DNA of 64,000 nt from an uncultured Clostridia bacterium. Its GTDB lineage: Bacteria > Bacillota > Clostridia > Christensenellales > Borkfalkiaceae. Within the stretch, counting starts at the first letter, position 1, and each line of letters opens with the position of its first letter. The translations under genes were made by a program, and so were the position numbers. Positions 10,385 to 18,506 of the stretch are shown here, one piece after another. The stretch spans positions 60,399-124,398 of the forward strand of contig CANQOY010000002.1 of the NCBI GenBank assembly GCA_947625605.1. The letters are read 5' to 3'. The notes below the pieces were generated by a model. The model saw only the letters and a program-made list of their open reading frames with translations, searched no databases and had not been told where the DNA came from.

Positions 10385-11384
10385 GGCGCGTGCCCTCTTT
10401 CTTCCCGGCGTGCTTTTTCCCCTTCTTTGCGTCCGTAGCGGACACGGGCTTGTCCCCGCCCGAGACGGTTTCATCCCCCGTGGAGGGCCCTTCTTCCGCA
10501 GATGCCGCGCTCTGCGTAGGCGCCGACGGATACATGGGCGGATACATAACAGGGTACACGGGCGGCGGCGAAGGCATGGCAAAGGGATATGCCGCGCCGT
10601 TCCAAGGAGCGGGATAGCCGCCCTGCGGGAGGGCGTACGGAGCGGGCTGCGGCGCGAACTGCCCGGCCTCCTCCTGCATCCCGTTGAGTTCCATATAGTA
10701 TTTATCGAGGCTGAAATTCTTCTCCACTCTCAGATCGACGATGTCCGCGATCCTGCCCTTCCTGATGAACACGACCTTATCGCACACTTTCCGCACGACG
10801 TCGAGATTGTGCGAGGAGAAGAGCACGGCATGCTTATCGTCGGCATATTCGCGGATATAATTGCAGAGGAGCATCATGGTCTGATGGTCCAGCCCGACCA
10901 TCGGCTCGTCGAGGATCCAAAGACGGGGTCTGTGGACGAGCGCGCCGAGAATGCAGATCTTCTGCCGCATCCCGTGGGAATAGCTCGCGATCTGCGTATC
11001 CAGCGCGTAGCGGATCCCGAAGTGCTCGGCAAGCTCCCCCGCGGCATATTTTTTCTGCTGCTCCGTGGCGCCGTAAAGGCTCCCCATGTAATTGATATAT
11101 TCCCTGCCCGTCAGTTTTTCATAGACGGTGTGGTCGTCCGGAACGTACCCGATCAGCCGCTTTGCCTTCTCGGGCTGTCTGTTGATATCATAGCCGCCGA
11201 CCGTGATCGTCCCCTCGCGGAAGGGCAAAACGCCGATGATGCTCTTGATGATCGTGGACTTGCCCGCGCCGTTGCTGCCGACCAAGCCGACCACCTCGCC
11301 CGCGGAGACGGTAAAGCTCACGTCCTTCGCGGAATAGTTCGGGTTTTTCGCATACTGCTTTGAAAACTTCTTTAATACCAGCAT
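10377..11384 (-). CDS. ABC transporter ATP-binding protein with a Pro/Tyr-rich C-terminal tail
   Basis: Walker A GSNGAGKST, signature-like SYSHGMRQK, Walker B LWILDEP. Confidence 0.92.
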   Translation of the reverse strand: MLVLKKFSKQYAKNPNYSAKDVSFTVSAGEVVGLVGSNGAGKSTIIKSIIGVLPFREGTITVGGYDINRQPEKAKRLIGYVPDDHTVYEKLTGREYINYMGSLYGATEQQKKYAAGELAEHFGIRYALDTQIASYSHGMRQKICILGALVHRPRLWILDEPMVGLDHQTMMLLCNYIREYADDKHAVLFSSHNLDVVRKVCDKVVFIRKGRIADIVDLRVEKNFSLDKYYMELNGMQEEAGQFAPQPAPYALPQGGYPAPWNGAAYPFAMPSPPPVYPVMYPPMYPSAPTQSAASAEEGPSTGDETVSGGDKPVSATDAKKGKKHAGKKEGTRHV

Positions 11385-11711
11385 TTGATCTCCTTGATGC
11401 TTAAAGCATAGATATATTTTCCGCAAAAAACCGTAGTCTATTATGAGCGGAAAATGCAAAGTGATTATAACATAATCGCGCGAAAAAACGCAACTGTCTC
11501 TTCCGTCCCGCCGCTCTCCCCGCCTTCAATGTTGATTGCTTTCGTATTTTGTTTGTATTTTTTGCAATTTCATACTGTTTTTGCATGTTTTTTTATTTTT
11601 TGACAAAAATATAACAAAATTTCACATTTTTTCCATGAGCGAAGACGCGCACGGCATCCGTTCCTTCCCGCCGAAGGCGGGGCGCCCTTCCCCGCACGCA
11701 TGAAACGGGAC

Positions 11712-11737
11712 AAAAAAAGGACGCATTCCGTGCGTCC
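11712..11737 (-). terminator. Rho-independent terminator downstream of SirTM-like gene
   Basis: On - strand GGACGCA-CGGAA-TGCGTCC followed by TTTTTTT. Confidence 0.75.
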
Positions 11738-11844
11738 ATAAAGCATCCTCTTTTTCATTTTAAGGCCTGCATCTCGGACATGCCCCCATCGTCCGCGCTC
11801 ATGTCTGCCATGAAGGCAGCCGTATCCGCGCAAAGCGCTATGTT

Positions 11845-12711
11845 TTAGGACGGGCCCGTACCGCCCGTAAGCCGACGGAGGACGCAGCCGATGTCCTCAT
11901 TCATGCAAATAGACTGCGCCTCGATCTGCGGAGGGCAGAGCGCCTCGCCGTCGTTGATACAGGCGTAGATCGCCTCCCTGTTCTGCGCGGTCAGCCGCCA
12001 GAACGGGTACTTGATGATCGCGGGCGTGTTGTATCCCACGCCGAGTTCGAGGTAGAGAATGTTGCCATGCCTGTGCGCGTTGAGAAACGCCTCGTAGCGC
12101 GCACAAGCCGCGTCCCAGCCCGCGTCCTGCACGAAAGTATTGTCGGCACGCAGGTTCACCGCCATCGGCCTTCCGCACACGGGACAGCGCGGGATGAGTT
12201 CGCTTGGGATCCGCATGTCCCGTTGCTCTGCTACCATGCGGCGGATCGCTTCCTCGTTGTCATACGTCCTGTTATGGCAGGGCACGGAGCACTGGAAGAG
12301 TCCGTAATCCCCCTGCGTGTAAAAGAGCCGCTTTTTCTCGAACCCCGCCTTTTGAAAACAGTGGTCCACGTTGGTGGTGACGACGAAGTAATCTTTCTCC
12401 TCGACGAGCCGAAAAAGCGCCTGATACACGGGCATGGGTGGGTCGCAGAAGCGATTGACGAAGATATATCTCGACCAAAACGCCCAAAATTCCTCGGGCG
12501 TTTTGTACGGATAAAAACCGCCCGCGTACATGTCGCGGAAGCCGTATTTCTCCCCGAAATCGGAGAAATATTTCTCGAAACGCTCGCCCGAATAGGTGAA
12601 GCCCGCCGCCGCGGAGAGCCCCGCGCCCGCGCCGATGACCACCGCTTCGGCGGAGGCGAGCGCCGCGCGCAGTCTATCTGTCTGCACCGAGAAGTCCTGC
12701 ATAAATTTCAT
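11845..12711 (-). CDS. SIR2-family protein of the macrodomain-linked SirTM type
   Basis: VVIGAGAGLSAAAGFTYSG, VVTTNVDHCF, FYTQGDYGLFQC, CPVCG; overlaps a macrodomain gene. Confidence 0.82.
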   Translation of the reverse strand: MKFMQDFSVQTDRLRAALASAEAVVIGAGAGLSAAAGFTYSGERFEKYFSDFGEKYGFRDMYAGGFYPYKTPEEFWAFWSRYIFVNRFCDPPMPVYQALFRLVEEKDYFVVTTNVDHCFQKAGFEKKRLFYTQGDYGLFQCSVPCHNRTYDNEEAIRRMVAEQRDMRIPSELIPRCPVCGRPMAVNLRADNTFVQDAGWDAACARYEAFLNAHRHGNILYLELGVGYNTPAIIKYPFWRLTAQNREAIYACINDGEALCPPQIEAQSICMNEDIGCVLRRLTGGTGPS

Positions 12712-13450
12712 AGTCCCGTTCCTTGAACACATTGAATATGACCTTGATGTTACTCCCCGTTTCCCGCCTGTATTCCCGCACCGTGCGCACGGCGATCTCG
12801 GCGGCGCGCTCGTTGGAAAAGCAAAATTCGCCCGTGGAGATACAGCAAAACGCAAGGCTTTCGAGGTGGTTTTGATCTGCAAGAGCGAGGCAGGAGCGAT
12901 AGCAGCTTTCAAGAAGCCGCTCATGCCCGGCGGTGAGCTCGCCATTCACGATGGGCCCGACGGTGTGCAGAACGTACCTGCACGGCAAGTTGTAGGACTT
13001 GGTGATCTTCGCCCCGCCCGCAGGTTCATCGCAGCCCTGCGCTTCCATAATTTCGGCGCACTCCTGCCGAAGCTGAATGCCCGCAAACGTGTGAATGGCG
13101 TTGTCGATGCAGACATGGTTAGGCCAAAAGCAGCCGACAAGACGCGAATTGGCTGCGTTGACGATCGCGTCGCATTTGAGCGTTGTAATGTCGCCGCGCC
13201 AAAGATAGATGTCGGGCTGAACGGGCGAGAGGTCGGCAAGATCGGTGATGCCTTTCCGCCTGATCTCTTCCGAGAGGTACTCGTCCTGCACGCGCAGAAA
13301 CTCTTCGCGCGCCGCCATGGGCATGCGCACGTTGAGAAGCGCGCGAAGGAGCCGCCTCTGCAAAGTTTCGTCCGCGGGGACGGCCCGCGGTGCGCCCCGC
13401 TCGGCGAGCAGGTATTCGATCAAAAATTCACGTCTCTTCCTCTGATCCAT
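12674..13450 (-). CDS. Zinc-type macrodomain protein, predicted protein-ADP-ribose hydrolase
   Basis: YLWRGDITTLKCDAIVNAANSRLVGCFWPNHVCIDNAIHTFAGIQLRQEC...YVLHTVGP. Confidence 0.88.
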   Translation of the reverse strand: MDQRKRREFLIEYLLAERGAPRAVPADETLQRRLLRALLNVRMPMAAREEFLRVQDEYLSEEIRRKGITDLADLSPVQPDIYLWRGDITTLKCDAIVNAANSRLVGCFWPNHVCIDNAIHTFAGIQLRQECAEIMEAQGCDEPAGGAKITKSYNLPCRYVLHTVGPIVNGELTAGHERLLESCYRSCLALADQNHLESLAFCCISTGEFCFSNERAAEIAVRTVREYRRETGSNIKVIFNVFKERDYEIYAGLLGADR

Positions 13451-13470
13451 AGTCACAGTCAAATTACTGA

Positions 13471-13493
13471 GGGGCATGTCTCGGACATGCCCC
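13471..13493. repeat. Inverted repeat GGGGCATGTC-TCG-GACATGCCCC
   Basis: Perfect 10-bp arms, 3-nt loop; intergenic. Confidence 0.85.
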
Positions 13494-13511
13494 CTCCGTT
13501 TTTGGTGCACG

Positions 13512-13868
13512 TCATCCGATGATGGCGTCCGACGCGGTAAATTCTTCCAGAGAATTTGCCTTTACCTGAATGCAGACATACTTGATCGCGCTCCTTTCGG
13601 ACGCGAAAAATCTGCGCTTGGCGGCGGGAGAGACGCGCAGCCAATCTCCCGCGGCGAGCGGAACGCGCTCTCCGTCGATCTCCGCGGCGCCCTCCCCTTC
13701 GAGAATGCCGTAGATCTCCTCGTTGTTCCTGTGCGCATGCATGAAGGGAACGCTCGCACCCGCGGGGAGCACGTTGATGCTGACTTCCGCGCCCGTGAGA
13801 TGAAGCGCTTCGTGGAGCTCCGTGCGGGCTCCCTCCCCTACGCCGACCTTGCTGTAATTTTCTGCCAT
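13512..13868 (-). CDS. Cupin-domain protein
   Basis: INVLPAGASVPFMHAHRNNEEIYGILEGEGAAEIDGERVPLAAGDWLRVSP cupin motifs. Confidence 0.85.
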   Translation of the reverse strand: MAENYSKVGVGEGARTELHEALHLTGAEVSINVLPAGASVPFMHAHRNNEEIYGILEGEGAAEIDGERVPLAAGDWLRVSPAAKRRFFASERSAIKYVCIQVKANSLEEFTASDAIIG

Positions 13869-13935
13869 GGTTTCTGCCTCCTTTTCGATGGATCTTGCCG
13901 ATATCATAGCACATCTCGGCGGAAATTGCAAATAC

Positions 13936-13970
13936 GTTACTTTTCTATTATCATGTAATAAAAAGGTAAC
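13936..13970. promoter_or_regulatory. Dyad GTTACTTTT...AAAAGGTAAC between divergent cupin and HxlR genes, candidate HxlR operator
   Basis: gttacttttctattatcatgtaataaaaaggtaac; near-symmetric. Confidence 0.6.
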
Positions 13971-14060
13971 TATCAATACTTCCTTTTTTGCCGTTACGTT
14001 ATTTTTTGCTTGCAAAAGTCTTTTTCTTGTGCTATCATGGAGAAAAAGGAGGGCGTCATC

Positions 14061-14399
14061 ATGTTGACCAAGGAAGAACTTCCCGATTGCCCCGTGGCGA
14101 CCACGGTGCAGCTCATCGGCAACAAGTGGAAACTGCTCATTATCCGCAATCTGCTTACCTCGCCGCAAAGATTTACGGAAATGCTGAAAACGATCCCGAT
14201 CAGTCAAAAGGTGCTGACGGATAACCTGCGTGCGCTCGAAAAAGACGGACTTGTAGAGCGCGAAGTGTTTGCCGAAGTGCCGCCGCGCGTGGAATATTCG
14301 CTCTCTCCGCTCGGAATGTCATTAAAACCCATCCTCGACGCGATGAAGGAATGGGGCGCAGAGTACAAGGGCGGTTTGCGGGGAGAAGGCGCAAAGTAA
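14061..14399 (+). CDS. HxlR-family winged-helix transcriptional regulator
   Basis: CPVATTVQLIGNKWKLLIIRNLLTSPQRFTEMLKTIPISQKVLTDNLRALEKDGLVER. Confidence 0.93.
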   Translation: MLTKEELPDCPVATTVQLIGNKWKLLIIRNLLTSPQRFTEMLKTIPISQKVLTDNLRALEKDGLVEREVFAEVPPRVEYSLSPLGMSLKPILDAMKEWGAEYKGGLRGEGAK

Positions 14400-14444
14400 A
14401 GGCGCGCCTTCCAAACACGGTTTTATTTACGGACGAGGAAGAAA

Positions 14445-15233
14445 ATGTTTGTACAGATTTTGATCGCCTATCTGTTGCAGGTCGTTCTGATCTTCGGCTC
14501 CATTCTGCTGTTCGGCTATCTCATCGCCCTCTGCAACAGGCGGTTCTACGCCAACTTCGGCAGCCACAGCAGGACGGTCTGCTATGTCACGGGCTTCATC
14601 GGCACGCCCGTCCACGAGCTCTCCCATGCGCTCTTTTGCCTCATCTTCGGGCACAGGATCCGCGAGATCAAGCTCTTTCAGGTCGGCGCGGCGGACGGGA
14701 CGCTCGGCTATGTCACCCATACCTATAACAGAAAAAATCTCTACCAGCGGATCGGCAATTTCTTTATCGGCGTCGCCCCGATCCTCGTCATTTCCGCGAT
14801 CCTGTTTGCGCTTGCATGGCTCCTGATGCCGTCCATGGTGGGCCAAATGACCGCCTCCATCCGCGGCATGTCCCTCGCCGACGGGGTCGGAGGCGTGCTC
14901 TCCCGCCTGCTGCGCGCGATGGGCGCGTTCTTCTCCTACGCGGTCTCGTGGCAGTGGTGGGTCTTTATCGGGCTCGGCGCGTTTCTTGCGCTGCACATGA
15001 CCCTGAGCGGCGCGGACATCAAGGGCGCGCTCGGCGGACTGGCGTTTGTGCTGATCGTCCTCTTGGCCGCGGATGTGATCATCGGGCTGATCGGAGCGCG
15101 GCCGCTCAACGAGTTTACCTCGTGGCTCATGGGAGCCGCGGGGTACATGATCTGCTTCTTCACCTTGGCGCTGATCATTGACCTGATCGCGCTCGCCGTA
15201 TCCTTTTTATTCAGGGCCGTGCGGAGAAAGTGA
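14445..15233 (+). CDS. Integral membrane protein with HExxH (HELSH) motif, possible M50-like zinc peptidase
   Basis: TGFIGTPVHELSHALFCLIFGHRI; several TM segments. Confidence 0.55.
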   Translation: MFVQILIAYLLQVVLIFGSILLFGYLIALCNRRFYANFGSHSRTVCYVTGFIGTPVHELSHALFCLIFGHRIREIKLFQVGAADGTLGYVTHTYNRKNLYQRIGNFFIGVAPILVISAILFALAWLLMPSMVGQMTASIRGMSLADGVGGVLSRLLRAMGAFFSYAVSWQWWVFIGLGAFLALHMTLSGADIKGALGGLAFVLIVLLAADVIIGLIGARPLNEFTSWLMGAAGYMICFFTLALIIDLIALAVSFLFRAVRRK

Positions 15234-15402
15234 CGCCGCGCGGCCGCTTCCCCTCTTCTGAAAATATTTATCCCGTCCGCGTTTAGAACGCCCGAAAATG
15301 CGGTATAATAATATTGAACAAAGGAAGTGGTAGGAAACGGTGCCGGGCCCGCCCGATCCCCACAGCCTCCCGCGTGATGACAATCATGAAAAGGAGAAGA
15401 AA

Positions 15403-15816
15403 ATGATGAAACACGCATTGCAGACAAGAAATAATTTCGACCTCTTCGACGTCTTTGACGACTTCGTAAGACCCATCTTCTTTGAAGAGAACTACGATCT
15501 CCGCACCAACATCAAGGAGACCGAACACACCTATGAGCTCGACCTCGAACTTCCGGGCTACAAAAAGGAGGAAATCAAGGTCTCCCTCGAAAGCGGATAT
15601 CTCACCGTCTCCGCCGAAAAGCAGCAGAAGGAAGAGGAGGGCAAGAAGTATCTTCGCAGGGAGATCCACGAGAGCATTTCGAGGAGTTACTTCGTGGGGC
15701 AGGACCTCACGCAGGACCAGATCAAGGCGAAGTACGACAACGGGATCCTGAGCTTGGTCATTCCCAAGGAATCCCCCAAACAGCTCCCCGAAAATCACTT
15801 CGTCACCATCGAATAA
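15403..15816 (+). CDS. Hsp20/alpha-crystallin family small heat-shock protein
   Basis: YELDLELPGYKKEEIKVSLESGYLTVSAEK...YDNGILSLVIPKE. Confidence 0.95.
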   Translation: MMKHALQTRNNFDLFDVFDDFVRPIFFEENYDLRTNIKETEHTYELDLELPGYKKEEIKVSLESGYLTVSAEKQQKEEEGKKYLRREIHESISRSYFVGQDLTQDQIKAKYDNGILSLVIPKESPKQLPENHFVTIE

Positions 15817-15825
15817 CAGCTTTGG

Positions 15826-15855
15826 AAGGCGCCCCGTTTCGGGGCGCCTTTTTTT
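15826..15855 (+). terminator. Rho-independent terminator of hsp20
   Basis: AAGGCGCCCC-GTTTC-GGGGCGCCTT followed by T5. Confidence 0.85.
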
Positions 15856-15892
15856 GCGGAAAAGAAAACCGCGCAATCGTCGCGTGGTTCAC

Positions 15893-16241
15893 TTGGCGCA
15901 CCCTTGAGGGTGGAGCGGCGCAATTCTGCTCAACAGTGCGGTGCACTGTGAGCCGCACCGCGGCAGGAGGCGTGGCCTCGCCGACAGTATTGGTGGGGAA
16001 GGCTGCTTCTTGGCGCACCCTTGAGGGGTGGAGCGGCGCAATTCTGCTCAACAGTGCGGTGCACTGTGAGCCGCACCGCGACAGGAGGCGTGGCCTCGCC
16101 GACGGTGTTGCGGCGGTCCCTGCCGCCGCAACCGGGTCGAGGCGAAGCCGAGACTGAGGGGTGTCATTTCGAATTAGAACGCCACCCCTTCCGTCACTCG
16201 CGTTGCTCGTGCCACCCACCCCTCAAGGGGTGGGCAAGGGA
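15893..16241. repeat. Intergenic MITE-like/palindromic repeat element, 5' half duplicated in tandem; related copy at 50142-50394
   Basis: ttggcgcaccc...caattctgctcaacagtgcggtgcactgtgagccgcaccgc starts at 15893 and again at 16010; shared 3' end cgccaccccttccgtcactcgcgttgctcgtgccacccacccctcaa.gggtgggcaag. Confidence 0.88.
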
Positions 16242-16369
16242 AAATTTCATTGCCCAAAAAAGCGCGGATGAGCTTCTTTGATGGTACCATGTCCGCGATA
16301 TATGGGAAGGCGGGCGCATAAGCGCCCGTCCTTTTCATGTGCGATCTCTTGTAGCGTCGGCCGCCGCCT

Positions 16370-17704
16370 TTACGGGGCGTCCGGAAGCGTTTCGAGGAGA
16401 TCGAACGTCACCGTGACGCACGTCCCCTCTCCCCTCTCGGATTGGATCGAGACGGACGCGCCGAACAGCCTGACGATCTCTTTGACGAAACTCAGCCCCA
16501 GCCCGAGACCCGAGCGATCGTTCCGCGTCGTCTCGGCGCGGTAGAACCGGTCGAAGGCGTGCGCAACGGCTTCACGGCTCATGCCCACGCCGTCGTCCCG
16601 AACGGCGAGCACGGCCTTCTGCTCCGCCTTTTTGAGGGAGACGTACACGTTCCCGCCCGGCTTGCCGTACTTTACGGCGTTGTCGACGAGGTTTTGCAAA
16701 ATCCTCTCGTAGAGCGTGACCTCGGCGGAGACGGCGATCCCCTCCTCGATGTCCGTGTGGCAGGTGACGCCCTGTGGGAAGGCATAATCTTCGAGGAACT
16801 CCGCCGTGAGGGAGGAGGCGTCGAGCGGGCTGAGCCGAACGCTGAGGCGGTTCGCGACGCGGGTAAATTCGAGGAGGCTGTCCGTGATCGCTTTGAGCCG
16901 CTTGGACTGCCGATAGATCACTTTCAGGGATTCGTTCTTCTCCGCAACGTCCTGCGTGTCCTCGATGGCGTACTCGCTCTCGGAGAGGATGACGGTGAGC
17001 GGCGTGCGGAGCTCATGCGCCACGTCTGAGGCGAAGCGCTCGTGGTTGCGGAACAGCCCTTCGAGGCTGTCGAGCATGATGTTGTAGTCGTCGGCAAGGC
17101 AGGCGAGGTCGCTGTCCGAGGAGATCTCGGAGAGCCGCCTGCGGATATCCTTGGTCTCGGTGATCTCCTGCACCTCCTTGCGCATCCTGTCGATGGGCTT
17201 CACCGCCTTCCTGACGGAGAAGATGTTGAGGAGGATGCCCGCCGCCGCCAGCACGCCCGCAAAGACGGCAAAGGAGACGGCCGCGATCATCCAGACACTG
17301 TTGGAGGAGGAGACCATGCCGCGCAGGTAGATATCGTCTCTGCCGTCGAGCGAGACGGCAAAGTCATAGACATAGTACCTCTCGCCGCCGACCGTGACGG
17401 TGGAGACCACCCCTTTGCGGATGGGAAGGTCCACGGGCCCGGGGAAGGAGCCGTTTTTCAGGGTGCCGTCGCTCCGATAGACGCTCAGGTAGACGCCGTT
17501 TACGTTGTAGTCGAAGTCGTCGGGAACGATGCCCTGCGCGGACGAGATGACCGCGGCGCGCGAGGAGACGGTGTCGATGAGCGAATTGCGGATGTTCCCG
17601 CTCACCGCGCGGGTGCCCGCCAGCGCGGCGGCGACGACGATGAGCGCCGTCAGGGCGGAGATGATGCACGAGTTGATCAGGATGATCTTTTTCTTGAATT
17701 TCAT
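16370..17704 (-). CDS. Sensor histidine kinase (HAMP-like region, HisKA, HATPase_c)
   Basis: FASDVAHELRTPLTVI H-box; NLVDNAVKYGKPGG, DDGVGMS, GLGLGLSFVKEIV. Confidence 0.95.
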   Translation of the reverse strand: MKFKKKIILINSCIISALTALIVVAAALAGTRAVSGNIRNSLIDTVSSRAAVISSAQGIVPDDFDYNVNGVYLSVYRSDGTLKNGSFPGPVDLPIRKGVVSTVTVGGERYYVYDFAVSLDGRDDIYLRGMVSSSNSVWMIAAVSFAVFAGVLAAAGILLNIFSVRKAVKPIDRMRKEVQEITETKDIRRRLSEISSDSDLACLADDYNIMLDSLEGLFRNHERFASDVAHELRTPLTVILSESEYAIEDTQDVAEKNESLKVIYRQSKRLKAITDSLLEFTRVANRLSVRLSPLDASSLTAEFLEDYAFPQGVTCHTDIEEGIAVSAEVTLYERILQNLVDNAVKYGKPGGNVYVSLKKAEQKAVLAVRDDGVGMSREAVAHAFDRFYRAETTRNDRSGLGLGLSFVKEIVRLFGASVSIQSERGEGTCVTVTFDLLETLPDAP

Positions 17705-18369
17705 TCTCTCACCGTATATCCCACGCCGCGCACGGTGTGGATGAGTTTGACCGCGGCGCCGTCGTCGATCTTCTTGCGAAGATAGCGGATATAGACGTCG
17801 ATCGCGTTGGATTCGAGGTACTCGTCCGCGCCGTACAGGCTGTCGCAGATGCGGTCCCTCGTGAGGACGATGTTCTTGTTCTTCAAGAGGAGCGCGAGAA
17901 GATCGAACTCCTTTGCGGAGAGCGGGATGACCCGCCCGCCCCGCTCGGCGGTACGGCTGCTCAGATCGAGGGTGAGGTCCCCCGCCGTCAGGGTGTTTTC
18001 CCGCCTGCCCGCCGCCCGCCGCGTGACGAGGCGGATGCGCGCGACCAACTCGGGGAATTCGAACGGCTTCACGATGTAGTCGTCCGCACCCATGTCCAGC
18101 CCCTTGACGACGTCTCCGCTGGCGTCGAGCGCGGTGAGGAGGATGACGGGCACGTCGATCTTCTTCGCCCGCACCGCGGAGAGAAATTCCAGCCCGTTCA
18201 TCACGGGCATCATGATATCCGAGATGACCACGTCGAACCCGCCCGTGAGCAGATAGTCGAGCCCCTCCTCGCCGTTACAGGCGCATTCCACGGTGAATCC
18301 GACGGCCGCCAGCCTCTTTTTGAGCACCGATTTGAGGCTTTCATCGTCTTCGAGGACGAGAACTTTCAT
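17701..18369 (-). CDS. OmpR/PhoB-family response regulator
   Basis: MKVLVLEDDESL...DVVISDIMMPVMNGLEF...DDYIVKPFEFPEL...C-terminal wHTH. Confidence 0.96.
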   Translation of the reverse strand: MKVLVLEDDESLKSVLKKRLAAVGFTVECACNGEEGLDYLLTGGFDVVISDIMMPVMNGLEFLSAVRAKKIDVPVILLTALDASGDVVKGLDMGADDYIVKPFEFPELVARIRLVTRRAAGRRENTLTAGDLTLDLSSRTAERGGRVIPLSAKEFDLLALLLKNKNIVLTRDRICDSLYGADEYLESNAIDVYIRYLRKKIDDGAAVKLIHTVRGVGYTVRE

Positions 18370-18506
18370 GGCTTTCGCTCCTTTCTTCCGCCTTGCGGAA
18401 AACCTCTTCCGAGAAGAATTGCCCGACAGAATTCTCTATCGGGCAATTCTCGGTCCTTATTATATCATGTCTTTTGCGTTTTATCAATTCTTTTTCGCGC
18501 GAAGCA

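Noticed and set aside
11570-11833. ORF 11570-11833 (87 aa)
   Set aside because: Runs across the SirTM terminator region and AT-rich intergenic DNA; no RBS or domain support.
15893-16241. CRISPR array
   Set aside because: Repeat unit far too long, only two units, no spacers and no cas genes.
15822-16281. Small ORFs 15822-16157, 16021-16281 and 15803-16219
   Set aside because: They are translations of the intergenic repeat element, with no SD and no independent family support.
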